This document shows, piece by piece, positions 55,991 to 64,000 of a stretch of DNA of 64,000 nucleotides. This stretch comes from Plantactinospora endophytica (lineage in GTDB: Bacteria > Actinomycetota > Actinomycetes > Mycobacteriales > Micromonosporaceae). Below the pieces are notes generated by a model. It saw only the letters and a list, made by a program, of their open reading frames with translations. It was not told the origin of the DNA and ran no database searches. Both the position numbers and the translations under genes were made by a program. The stretch spans positions 434,001-498,000 of the forward strand of contig NZ_BONW01000028.1 of the NCBI RefSeq assembly GCF_016862915.1. The letters are read 5' to 3'. Positions within the stretch are counted from its first letter, which is position 1. The number at the start of each line of letters is the position of its first letter.

Positions 55991-56728
55991 TTGCCGAACC
56001 TGACGTTCGACTTCGCGGGAAGAACCGCGATCGTGACCGGAGCGGCCCGTGGGCTCGGCCTCGAGTTCGCCCGCCTCTTCCGCCGGTCCGGGGCGGAGGT
56101 GTTCCTGGTTGACGCCGACGCCGACGAGGTCGGGCTGGCGGCGGACGAGTTGGGCGCGACCGGCGTCGCCTGCGACGTCACCAGCACCGAGGCCGTCGAG
56201 GCCCTGGTGGACCGGGTGGTCACCGCGACCGGTCGGCTGGACGTCGTCGTCAACAACGCCGGCATACTCCGGGACCGTCGACTGTGGAAGCTGTCGGACC
56301 AGGACTGGGCCGAGGTGCTCGACGTGCACCTGGGCGGGACCTTCCGGCTGACCCGCGCCGCGGTACCGGTGTTCCGACAGCAGCGGTACGGCCGGGTCAT
56401 CAACGTGACGTCGTACACCGGGCTGCGCGGCAACATCGGGCAGGCGAACTACGGCGCCGCCAAGGCCGGCATCATCGGCTTCACCAAGACCGCGGCCAAG
56501 GAGCTCGCGGCGTTCGGGATCACCGTCAACGCCATCTCGCCGAACGCCGAGACGCGGATGATCGGCTCGATTCCCGAGGAGAAGCGTCTGGAACTCGCCG
56601 CTGCCATCCCACTCGGCCGGTTCGCGGCGCCCAGCGAGATAGCCGCGGCCACCGCCTTCCTCGCCTCCGAGGAGGCCGGCTACGTCACCGGAGTCGTCCT
56701 GCCCGTGGACGGAGGAATCTCGATCTGA
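55991..56728 (+). CDS. short-chain dehydrogenase (FabG-like)
   Basis: The 245-residue SDR has TGAARGLG (16-23), NNAG, INVTSYTG (catalytic Ser), YGAAK (Tyr-Lys) and VDGG near the end. TTG start at 55991 follows AAGGAGCAGG. It is an NAD(P)-dependent oxidoreductase of unknown substrate, co-oriented with the TetR gene 36 bases upstream. Confidence 0.9.
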   Translation: MPNLTFDFAGRTAIVTGAARGLGLEFARLFRRSGAEVFLVDADADEVGLAADELGATGVACDVTSTEAVEALVDRVVTATGRLDVVVNNAGILRDRRLWKLSDQDWAEVLDVHLGGTFRLTRAAVPVFRQQRYGRVINVTSYTGLRGNIGQANYGAAKAGIIGFTKTAAKELAAFGITVNAISPNAETRMIGSIPEEKRLELAAAIPLGRFAAPSEIAAATAFLASEEAGYVTGVVLPVDGGISI

Positions 56729-56941
56729 CCGGGCCGGAGCAGGGGACGGCCACCGGTGGCCCCGACCGTTACCACCGGCGCCGCCGGAGCCCTCCCGGCA
56801 CGTCGGGTCCACCGGATCGGTGCAGCTCGCGGTGCTGCTCGGAGCCGCTGAAGCAGGAATGAAACAGCCGCGTGTTCCGCTGTCGCGGCGGGTCGTCCGG
56901 AGAAGCGGGTCGGCTCGTGGCGACCAGGACGGGGGAGTGCT

Positions 56942-58258
56942 GTGGTAGCGAGGCGAGCGTTGTTCACGGGTACGGTCGCGGCGGGTGTGTCCGCGGCGGC
57001 CGGCGCGCTGTCGGCCAACGGTTCGGCCGGGCCGGCGTCGGCCGGCACCGGCGGCCGGGGAGGTGGATCGTGGCGGGCCGGGCTCGTCCGCCTGCACGAC
57101 GCCATGGCGGCGCGCGTCGCGCGGGGCGGACTCGCCGGGATCGTCTACCTCGTCGCCCAGCGGGACCGGGTGCACGTGGACACGATCGGCACGTTGTCGC
57201 TGGACGGGGGCGAGCCGATGCGGCGCGGTACGCCGTTCCGCATCGCGTCGATGACGAAGCCGGTCGTCGCGGCCGCCGCGATGATGCTGGTGGAGGAGGG
57301 CCGGCTCGGACTCCACGAGCCGGTCGACCGGCTCCTTCCCGAGTTGGCCGGGCGGCGCGTGCTCGTCCGGGTCGACGGGCCGCTCGACCAGACCGTCGCG
57401 GCGGCACGCCCGATCACGGTCGAGGACCTACTGACGTTCCGGCTCGGCCACGGCATAATCTTCGAGCCGAGCTTCCAGCCGCCGTACCCGGTGATCACCG
57501 CCGCGAACGACCTGCGACTCGTGCTGGCGGAGCCGGATCCCCGCACACCGCACGGCCCGGACGAGTGGACCAGGCTCTTCGGCACCCTGCCACTGATGTA
57601 CCAGCCGGGCGAGCGGTGGCGCTACAACACCGGTTCGCTCCTGCTCGGTGTGCTGATCGCCCGCGCCTCGGGGCTGCCGTTGCCGGACTTCCTGCGCCAG
57701 CGGGTGTTCCGGCCGTTGGGGATGAGCCAGACCGGGTTCGCGCTGTCGGCCGCCGACGCCCGTCGAATGCCCGGCCTCTACGCGGCGGATCCGCAGACCG
57801 GTCAGCTGCGGCCGCAGCCCGTCTCGACCCCGCAGGAGTGGACCCGGCCGCCCGCCTTCCCGTCCGGCGCCGCCGGACTGGTCTCGACCGTCGACGACTA
57901 TCTGGCCTTCAGCCGATTCCTGCTCGACCGGGGAGTCCGGCACGGTCGACGGCTGCTGTCGGCGGAGTCGGTCCGGCTACTGACGACCAACCACCTGACG
58001 CCGCAGCAGTTGGCCGACGCCGGGCCGTACCCGCTCGGCGGACGGGGCTGGGGGTACGGCATGGGCGTCAGCGTCGTCCCGGACGACATCTCGGAGCCGG
58101 GCCGGTACGGCTGGGAGGGCGGCTACGGCACCTCCTGGTTCACCGACCCGCACCGGGGCCTGATCGCGATCGCCCTGACCCAGACCGTGGACTTCCTGTT
58201 CGACGGCGGGTCCGACGAGTTCCAGCGCCTGGCGGCCGAAGCCTGCGTACCGTACTGA
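56942..58258 (+). CDS. serine beta-lactamase-fold hydrolase, exported
   Basis: The 438-residue protein has a twin-Arg-like start (RRALFTGTVAAG). Ser103-Met-Thr-Lys106 is the SxxK active site; YNTGS is the YxN motif. A late GGYGTSWF segment is in the KTG position. These class C-like enzymes hydrolyse esters, amides or D-amino-acid peptides. GTG 56942 follows GGGGGAG. No clear partner. Confidence 0.85.
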   Translation: MVARRALFTGTVAAGVSAAAGALSANGSAGPASAGTGGRGGGSWRAGLVRLHDAMAARVARGGLAGIVYLVAQRDRVHVDTIGTLSLDGGEPMRRGTPFRIASMTKPVVAAAAMMLVEEGRLGLHEPVDRLLPELAGRRVLVRVDGPLDQTVAAARPITVEDLLTFRLGHGIIFEPSFQPPYPVITAANDLRLVLAEPDPRTPHGPDEWTRLFGTLPLMYQPGERWRYNTGSLLLGVLIARASGLPLPDFLRQRVFRPLGMSQTGFALSAADARRMPGLYAADPQTGQLRPQPVSTPQEWTRPPAFPSGAAGLVSTVDDYLAFSRFLLDRGVRHGRRLLSAESVRLLTTNHLTPQQLADAGPYPLGGRGWGYGMGVSVVPDDISEPGRYGWEGGYGTSWFTDPHRGLIAIALTQTVDFLFDGGSDEFQRLAAEACVPY

Positions 58259-58411
58259 GCTGTTCTTCGACCTCGGCGACACCGGCCGGACATCCTGGGG
58301 ATCGTTCCCCTTCCTGCGGAAGCACGGGCAGCGGATCTTGCCGCCGCCTGCCGCGCTCGGACAGGGGGTGCACGTCTTCCGCTGTCAACACCGCTGTGCA
58401 ATCGTTGCCAC

Positions 58412-60223
58412 ATGCGTTTGACCGACCGCGTGTACCGCCACCAGGACACCTGCAACGTCTACCTGATCGTCGAGGGGTCCTCGGCGATCGCGATCGACTT
58501 CGGGTCCGGAACGGTGCTGGATCACCTGGCCGACTACGGCGTCGAGCGGATCACCGACGTGCTCATGACCCATCACCACCGCGACCAGGCTCAGGGCCTG
58601 GCCCGAGCGGTGAGTGCCGGGGCCCGGGTGTGGGTGCCGTCGTCGGAGCGGGACCTGTTCGCCGCCGTCGGCGAGCACTGGCGGACGCGGAACCTCGACA
58701 ACGACTACGACCTGCGACAGGACCGGTTCTCGCTGCTGGAGGACGTCCCGGTGCACGGCGTCGTACCGGACTACCGCAGCCGTCGGTTCGGCGGGATCGA
58801 CATCCTGACCGTCCCCCTGCCGGGGCACACCTTGGGCTCGGTCGGCTACCTGGCGGAACTGGACGGCAGGCGGATGGCCTTCACCGGCGACCTGCTGCAC
58901 GGACCCGGCACCGTCTGGTCGCTCTCGGCGTTGCAGTGGAGCTACAGCGGGCTGGAGGGCGCGGCGGCCTCGGTGCTGTCGCTGGACCTGCTGGCCGAGC
59001 GCACGCCCGATCTCGTCCTGCCCGCGCACGGCCGGCCGATCACCGAGCCTGCTCCGGCGCTCGCCGAGACGCGCCGCAACCTGCAGGCGCTGGTCGACTT
59101 CCGTCGCGACACCCCGTGGGACCTGGACGGTTGGCTGCGCCGGCCGTACGAGGAGCTCTCGCCGCACCTGCTGCGCAACCGCACGTCCTTCGCGACGAGC
59201 TACGCGTTGTTGTCCGAATCGGGCGCGGCCCTGTTGATCGACTACGGCTTCGACATGGTCACCGGGCTACCCGGCGCCAGTGACCGGTCGTCTCGGCGAC
59301 CCTGGTTGGCCTCCCTGGACGCGCTGAGACGCACGTACGGCGTCGAGCGGGTCGAGGTCGTCGTGCCGACCCACTACCACGACGACCATGTGGCGGGCTT
59401 CGACCTGCTGCACCAGGTGGAGGGGACCCGGGTCTGGGCGGCGGAGTCGATTGCCCCCATTCTGCGCGACCCGCGTCGGTACGACCTGCCCTGCCTCTGG
59501 TACGACCCACTGCCGGTGCACCGGGCGGTGCCGACCGGCGTGCCGGTGCGCTGGCACGAGTACGAGTTGACCATGTACCCGCTGCCCGGCCACACGTTGT
59601 ACGCGGTGGCGATCGGGTTCCAGGTCGACGGCCGGACAGTCGTGGCCACCGGGGACCAGCAGGACGGCGGGTGGATCGAGGGACAGCGTACCGAGGTGCT
59701 CAACTTCCAGTACCGCAACCGGTTCCGGTTCGACGACTTCATCGACTCGGCGCTGCTGTACCGGCAGCTCTCCCCGGACCTGCTGATCAGCGGGCACTGG
59801 GCGCCCCGCCGGGTGGATGCCGCCTACCTCGACATGCTGCTGGCCCGGGGCGAGGAGTTGGCCCGGCTGCACCGGGCACTGTTGCCGCTCGACGAGGTCG
59901 ACTTCGGCGCGGAGGGGTTCGGGGCCCGGATCCTGCCGTACCGTTCCCTGACCACCGCCGGGGAGCCGCTGACGCTGGAGGTGGAGGTCCGCAACCCGTT
60001 CCGGCATCGGTGCGGGCTACGCGTCGACCTGGTGGTGCCCGACGGCTGGCGGGCCACGCCCCGGCACCGCGAGGTCGAGGTCGACGGGCTCGGCGAGGGC
60101 TGCGTACGGTTCGAGGTGCTGCCCGCGCCCGGCGCACGGCGGCGGGCCCGGCTGGCGGCGAACCTGTCCGTCGGCGACCGTGACTTCGGCCAGCAGGCCG
60201 AGGCCCTGGTGGACGTGCGATGA
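58412..60223 (+). CDS. tandem metallo-beta-lactamase-fold protein with C-terminal sandwich domain
   Basis: The 603-residue protein has two MBL domains. The first (1-215) has THHHRDQ, PGHT, TGDLLHG and LPAHGRP. The second (240-480) has the canonical THYHDDHVAG, PGHT, TGDQQDG and ISGHWAPR. The first site has Gln in place of the last His of HxHxDH. A beta-sandwich (about 510-603, LTLEVEVRNPFRH...VPDGWRATP) follows. Its stop overlaps the next gene (ATGA). Two MBL units in one chain beside a glycosidase-like gene are unusual; substrate unknown. Confidence 0.82.
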   Translation: MRLTDRVYRHQDTCNVYLIVEGSSAIAIDFGSGTVLDHLADYGVERITDVLMTHHHRDQAQGLARAVSAGARVWVPSSERDLFAAVGEHWRTRNLDNDYDLRQDRFSLLEDVPVHGVVPDYRSRRFGGIDILTVPLPGHTLGSVGYLAELDGRRMAFTGDLLHGPGTVWSLSALQWSYSGLEGAAASVLSLDLLAERTPDLVLPAHGRPITEPAPALAETRRNLQALVDFRRDTPWDLDGWLRRPYEELSPHLLRNRTSFATSYALLSESGAALLIDYGFDMVTGLPGASDRSSRRPWLASLDALRRTYGVERVEVVVPTHYHDDHVAGFDLLHQVEGTRVWAAESIAPILRDPRRYDLPCLWYDPLPVHRAVPTGVPVRWHEYELTMYPLPGHTLYAVAIGFQVDGRTVVATGDQQDGGWIEGQRTEVLNFQYRNRFRFDDFIDSALLYRQLSPDLLISGHWAPRRVDAAYLDMLLARGEELARLHRALLPLDEVDFGAEGFGARILPYRSLTTAGEPLTLEVEVRNPFRHRCGLRVDLVVPDGWRATPRHREVEVDGLGEGCVRFEVLPAPGARRRARLAANLSVGDRDFGQQAEALVDVR

Positions 60224-62040
60224 CGGCCGGGGTCAGCGCCATCGAGGTCGCCGGGCACCTGGAGATCCGCACGCCGCACTACACCGCCCGGGTCGACCGA
60301 CGACGGTTGCTCGCCGACGTCGCCGGGTCCGACGGCGGCGCGTGGGGGCAGCTTCGGCTGCTGTGCTCCGTGCACGCGCTCGACGGGCCGGACGAGACGG
60401 TCCGGGTCGAGGAGGTGACGCACGAGGTCGGTGCCGACCTGGTCCGGCTCACCGTCCGCTGCCTCAGCACCCGGTGGGACACCCGCGTCCAGGTGGTCGA
60501 GTTCCGGCCCGGCCAGATCAGCCTCCGGGCGACGGTGCGTGGTGCCGGCCGGATCACCACCGTCCAACTGCTCGGCGGCATGCGCCTGCCGCAGGGCGTG
60601 CTGCCCAGCGGCGCCGCGCACCGTACGGTCTTCTCTCCCAATCCCGACCATCCGTGGCGGATCGCCAGGCCAGCCGTTGAACCGGCGGTGATCAGCGTGA
60701 ACGGCGAGGGCGGGGAGCCCGGGGTGGGCCGCTGGCTGTTCACCCCCGCGCCGACCTGCTTCGGGCTGTCCCGGGAGCCGGTCCCGCATGATCATGGGTT
60801 GCCGTCCGGCCCCTGGCTGATGCTCGGCCTGGCCGCGCGGCGGCGGACCTTCGTGGAGTTCGGGTACGACCCGGCCCCCGACGGGTTCACCCTGCGCTGC
60901 GAGTACCAGGGGCACACGGTCGTCGACGACGAGTTCGACACCCCCACCGTGTTGCTGCTGTTCGGTGCCGACGACCCGTACGACGGGCTGCGCCGGTACC
61001 GGGACGAGTTGGCCGCCCGTGGCCTGGTGGCGCCGGTCACGCCCCGGCCGCTGGCCGCGCACTGGCGTCAGCCGATCTTCTGCGGTTGGGGCGCACAGTG
61101 CGCCCTGGCCGCCGGCGGCGCGGCGACCGCGCCCGAACTGTCCCGGCAGGCGCTCTACGACGGGTTCCTGGCTACCCTGGCCGGCAACGGGCTGGTGCCG
61201 GGCACGGTCGTGGTGGACGACAAGTGGCAGGAGCGGTACGCGACCTGCCGACCCGACCCGGAGAAGTGGCCGGACCTGGCCGGCTTCGTCGCGCAGCGGC
61301 ACGCCGCCGGGCAGCGGGTGCTGCTGTGGTGGAAGGCATGGGACCCGGAGGGTGCTCCCGACGAGGCGTGCGTGCGTGACCCCGAGGGCAGGCCGGTGAC
61401 GCTAGACCCGGAGAGCCGGCTCGGCCGTCGGCTCATCGAGGAGGCCGTCGGCCACATGCTCGACCCGGCCGGACTGGACGCCGACGGGTTGAAGATCGAC
61501 TTCACCGGTCGGACGCCCTCGGGCACCGGGCTGCGGCACGCCGGCCCGTCCTGGGGCTTCGACCTGCTGCACGAACTGCTCGGCGTCGTCCATCGGACCG
61601 CGAAGCGGGTCAAGCCGGGCTCGCTGATCGTCACGCACACCCCGGATCCCGGCTTCCTGGACGTGACGGACATGCTCCGGCTCAACGACGTCCTGCACCT
61701 GGACCATCCGCTCGGGCGCACGCCGCCGCCCGGCATCGCCGGCTCGGCCGTGGTGGCGCAGATGACCTACCGGGCCCGGGTGGTCCGGTCGGCCTGCCCG
61801 GAACTTCCGGTGGACACCGACGGCTGGTGCCTGCCCGACCAGCGGGCGCTGGTCGCGTACGCCGAGGTCGCGCCGGCGCTGGGCGTGCCGGCGCTGTACT
61901 ACGCGGACCGCCTGGATTTCGACCCCGATCCGATCTCCCCGGCCGCGTGGTCGGCGCTCGAAAGGACGTGGGCGGCCTATCGCCGTACGCAGGGCCTCAC
62001 CCCTCCGCCTAGAATCGGGCCTCATGGCGAGGACACCTGA
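60220..62040 (+). CDS. glycosidase-like (GH36/GH31-type TIM barrel) protein
   Basis: The 606-residue protein has an N-terminal beta-rich part (1-270), then a barrel with VVDDKWQERYATCRPDPEKWPD and DADGLKIDFTG, typical of clan GH-D/GH31 nucleophile strands. The rest includes HTPDPGFLDVTDMLRLND and PELPVDTDGWCLPDQ. No signal peptide, so it is cytoplasmic. It overlaps the MBL gene, and a LacI gene begins 17 bases before its stop. Probably an alpha-glycosidase; the substrate is unknown. Confidence 0.7.
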   Translation: MTAGVSAIEVAGHLEIRTPHYTARVDRRRLLADVAGSDGGAWGQLRLLCSVHALDGPDETVRVEEVTHEVGADLVRLTVRCLSTRWDTRVQVVEFRPGQISLRATVRGAGRITTVQLLGGMRLPQGVLPSGAAHRTVFSPNPDHPWRIARPAVEPAVISVNGEGGEPGVGRWLFTPAPTCFGLSREPVPHDHGLPSGPWLMLGLAARRRTFVEFGYDPAPDGFTLRCEYQGHTVVDDEFDTPTVLLLFGADDPYDGLRRYRDELAARGLVAPVTPRPLAAHWRQPIFCGWGAQCALAAGGAATAPELSRQALYDGFLATLAGNGLVPGTVVVDDKWQERYATCRPDPEKWPDLAGFVAQRHAAGQRVLLWWKAWDPEGAPDEACVRDPEGRPVTLDPESRLGRRLIEEAVGHMLDPAGLDADGLKIDFTGRTPSGTGLRHAGPSWGFDLLHELLGVVHRTAKRVKPGSLIVTHTPDPGFLDVTDMLRLNDVLHLDHPLGRTPPPGIAGSAVVAQMTYRARVVRSACPELPVDTDGWCLPDQRALVAYAEVAPALGVPALYYADRLDFDPDPISPAAWSALERTWAAYRRTQGLTPPPRIGPHGEDT

Positions 62041-63175
62041 GCGGGACGGCGGGGCATCGGCCCGCCGTGCAGCCGCTCGACCACGCCGACGTCCCACGAT
62101 CCAGGACCTGGCCCAGGCCGCCGGGATCTCGCCGTCCACCGCGTCCCGGGCGCTCAGCGGCAACGGCTACGTCGCCGCCGAGGTCCGCGCCCGGGTGATC
62201 GCGGCCGCCGAGCAGATCGGGTACGTGCCCGACGGCAACGCCCGTTCGCTGCGTAGCCGCACCAGCCGTGCGGTCGGGGTGTTGATCTCCGACATCCGCA
62301 ACCCGTTCTACGCCAACCTCGCCGCAGGCATCGAGGAGCAGCTCCGGTCGGCCGGGTACCACGTCATCGTGGTCAACAACGACGGGCAGCCGGAGGCCGA
62401 GGTGGAGGGGGCGCGCACCTTCATGGCGGTACGCGTCTCCGCCGCGATCATCACGCCGGTCTCCAACCGCGCCGTGCGGATGCTGATGAACGACGGGGTC
62501 GCGGTGGTCCAGGCGGACCGGATGGTGGACGGGGCGACCTCGGACGGCGTCCTGGTCGACAACGTCCAGGGGGCGCAGGAGATCACCGGGCACCTGGTCG
62601 GCCTCGGTCACACCGCCATCGCACTGCTCATCGACGAAACCGACTGGACCACCGGCGCCGGCCGCCTCGCGGGATACCGGGCCGCGCTGCGGTCCGCCGG
62701 ACTGCCGATGGACCCGGCTCTGGTGGTGCCGACCAGGTTCCAGCCCGAGGCGGCCCGGAGCGCGGTCAACGCGTTGCTCGACCGCCGGCCCGACGTCACC
62801 GCGCTGTTCGCGGCCAACAACATGCTGGCCGAGGGCGCGTTCCAGGCGCTGCGGCTACGCGGCCTGCGGGTGCCCGAGGACCTGTCGCTGGTCGCCTTCG
62901 ACGACGTGCCGTGGATGTCGATGGTCTCCCCCGGGATCACCACCGTCGACCAGCACACCGACCAGCTCGGCCGGACCTGCGCCCAGTTGGTGGTCGACCG
63001 GCTGGAGGGGCCGGCCACCGAGGCGGCCACGGTCCGGTACATCGAGCCGTCGGTCGTCGTCCGGGGCTCGACCGGCCCGCCGCGAACGCTGCTCCCGGCA
63101 TCTGCGGAAGGTCCCGCGTCCACCGTGTCGCGACGCACGGTCACCCCTGGGCCACGGCGCCGACCCACCCGGTAA
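62024..63175 (+). CDS. LacI-family regulator
   Basis: The 383-residue protein has a helix-turn-helix PTIQDLAQAAGISPSTASRALSGNGYVAAEVRARV and a LacI effector domain (GVLISDIRNPFYANLAAGIEEQL, ALFAANNMLAEGAFQAL, VAFDDVPWMSMVSPGITTVDQ). It overlaps the glycosidase-like gene and precedes the binding-protein gene whose promoter has a matching operator. Confidence 0.92.
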   Translation: MARTPERDGGASARRAAARPRRRPTIQDLAQAAGISPSTASRALSGNGYVAAEVRARVIAAAEQIGYVPDGNARSLRSRTSRAVGVLISDIRNPFYANLAAGIEEQLRSAGYHVIVVNNDGQPEAEVEGARTFMAVRVSAAIITPVSNRAVRMLMNDGVAVVQADRMVDGATSDGVLVDNVQGAQEITGHLVGLGHTAIALLIDETDWTTGAGRLAGYRAALRSAGLPMDPALVVPTRFQPEAARSAVNALLDRRPDVTALFAANNMLAEGAFQALRLRGLRVPEDLSLVAFDDVPWMSMVSPGITTVDQHTDQLGRTCAQLVVDRLEGPATEAATVRYIEPSVVVRGSTGPPRTLLPASAEGPASTVSRRTVTPGPRRRPTR

Positions 63176-63192
63176 CACCCACGTAACGAGCC

Positions 63193-63221
63193 TTGACAGA
63201 CCTTGGGGTCACTCATATGTT
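63193..63221 (+). promoter_or_regulatory. strong promoter TTGACA-N17-TATGTT
   Basis: A consensus -35 (63193-63198) and a fair -10 (63216-63221) have the ideal 17-base spacing. The LacI-type operator at 63231-63248 overlaps or follows the start site, giving repression. It drives the binding-protein gene at 63372. Confidence 0.75.
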
Positions 63222-63230
63222 GCACATCAC

Positions 63231-63248
63231 TGTGGTAACGATGCCACA
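63231..63248. promoter_or_regulatory. LacI-type operator TGTGG-N8-CCACA
   Basis: An 18-bp inverted repeat with a central CG has seven of nine base pairs matching. It lies just downstream of the -10 element and next to the LacI gene. Confidence 0.6.
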
Positions 63249-63371
63249 TCCGATGTCCCCGGTACAAGCCCGTTGAGGTTGCATCGCCGCCGCCGATGAG
63301 GCGGACCGGCAGGTCACGGCGGGGTTGATGGGCTCCTGCCCCGGACATTCGCTGTTCGTGAGGAGTGACTA

Positions 63372-64000
63372 ATGACGATCACCCGACGGGGCCTAATCAC
63401 CGGCTCGCTGGGCACCCTCGCTGTGGGGGCGCTGAGCGCCTGCGGTGGCGTGGGAGACAGTGGGAACGATGCCAGCAAGGGTGGCGCCGGCAAGGGCGAC
63501 ACCGGTGCCCTGTCGACCCAGGGCTTCGGCAAGCCCGACGACGTCGGGCAGGCCCGGATCGACGCGTTCAAGAGCGCCTACCCGAACGTCCAGGTGAACC
63601 TCAACGAGGGCGACTTCGACCCCCAGCAGTTCCTCTCGGCGGTGGCCAGCGGAAACCCGCCCGACCTGGTGTATCTCGACCGTGGCCTGGTCGGCAGCTA
63701 CGCGTCCCGGGGCGCCATCCAACCGCTGGACGACCTCCTCGGCGGAGCCGGGATCAAGACCGGCGACTACCGCGAGGCGGCGATAAAGGAGGTGACGCTC
63801 GACGGCAAGGTCTACGGCGTCCCGGAGTTCTACAACACCCGCAACATCCTGGTGAACGGCAAGGCGATCGAGGAGGCCGGCCTGACGCTGGCCGACGTGA
63901 GTACCACCGACTGGAACCGGCTGCACACGGTGACCAGGCAGTTGTACCGGGCCGCCGGCGGACGGACCACCCGGATCGGGTTCGATCCGAAGCTCCCCGA
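63372..64000 (+). CDS. sugar-binding lipoprotein, N-terminal part
   Basis: The gene runs off the right edge after about 209 residues. It has a Tat signal (TRRGLITGSLGTLAVGALSAC) with lipobox LSAC at residues 20-23 and a family 1 solute-binding fold (ARIDAFKSAYPNVQVN, FLSAVASGNPPDLVYLD, KVYGVPEFYNTR). ATG 63372 follows AGGAG. With the glycosidase-like, MBL and LacI genes it forms a carbohydrate uptake locus; the permeases should lie to the right. Confidence 0.88.
   Translation, partial: MTITRRGLITGSLGTLAVGALSACGGVGDSGNDASKGGAGKGDTGALSTQGFGKPDDVGQARIDAFKSAYPNVQVNLNEGDFDPQQFLSAVASGNPPDLVYLDRGLVGSYASRGAIQPLDDLLGGAGIKTGDYREAAIKEVTLDGKVYGVPEFYNTRNILVNGKAIEEAGLTLADVSTTDWNRLHTVTRQLYRAAGGRTTRIGFDPKLP

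Overview
High-GC actinomycete chromosome; the gene styles (Tat lipoproteins, GTG/TTG starts, GTGA/ATGA overlaps, GH10/GH62/CBM13 secreted enzymes, SARP, ECF41) suggest Micromonosporaceae or a close relative. The family assignment is inference. I saw no tRNA, rRNA or CRISPR array.

Region 1 (1-22258) is a large arsenic island. A Tat-exported molybdenum oxidoreductase (partial, minus) is divergent from a plus-strand operon: an unusual Cys-pair protein with an ArsD-like tail, an ArsI-type C-As lyase with an ArsD-like head, ArsM, a G3E GTPase with a CFCC motif, and a second ArsM-like methyltransferase. After a small secreted protein and an HTH regulator comes a minus-strand operon: a paralogue of the first island protein, PhnD, a fused PhnE-PhnE permease, PhnC and a second PhnD. 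This looks like an oxyanion or organoarsenical importer. A second resistance block follows: a remnant MFS gene, ArsO-like flavoprotein, ArsN1-like acetyltransferase, M28 peptidase and a small protein with three Cys-Cys pairs. It is divergent from an ArsR gene, which is followed by an ArsR-ArsC fusion, an aquaglyceroporin and ArsC. The arsR promoter and the promoter at 1667-1698 share the same TTAGA-N22-TCTAA operator geometry, which links the two ends of the island.

Region 2 (22426-28803) holds what I consider the most novel item: a 40-residue double-glycine-leader peptide gene with a 14-residue Cys-rich core. It is coupled to a C39-peptidase ABC exporter and a small membrane protein. Divergent from it are a SARP/BTAD regulator, a CmtR-like metalloregulator and a second molybdopterin oxidoreductase. 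A perfect 22-bp inverted repeat closes the block.

Region 3 (28879-33093) has SnoaL-like and DoxX genes divergent from an ECF41-type sigma factor. Two mirror-image promoters of the same ECF41-like form lie between them. A SigE-type sigma factor with a membrane partner follows, then an IS701-like transposase remnant.

Region 4 (33094-55173) is devoted to plant-wall breakdown: a sugar-binding lipoprotein with a fused MalF-MalG permease, a GH10-CBM13-GH62 enzyme, a cutinase/PET-hydrolase-like enzyme with a nearly identical CBM13, a GH43, a GH6, a LacI regulator with palindromic operators, a type-B carboxylesterase, a tannase/feruloyl-esterase-like enzyme and a Liv-type ABC transporter. Together these could open arabinoxylan, cutin and cellulose, and import the released sugars and possibly aromatics.

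Region 5 (55274-64000) has a TetR, an SDR, a serine beta-lactamase-like hydrolase, a tandem metallo-beta-lactamase-fold protein, a glycosidase-like TIM-barrel protein, a LacI regulator and the start of a Tat sugar-binding lipoprotein. The last four probably form one carbohydrate locus.
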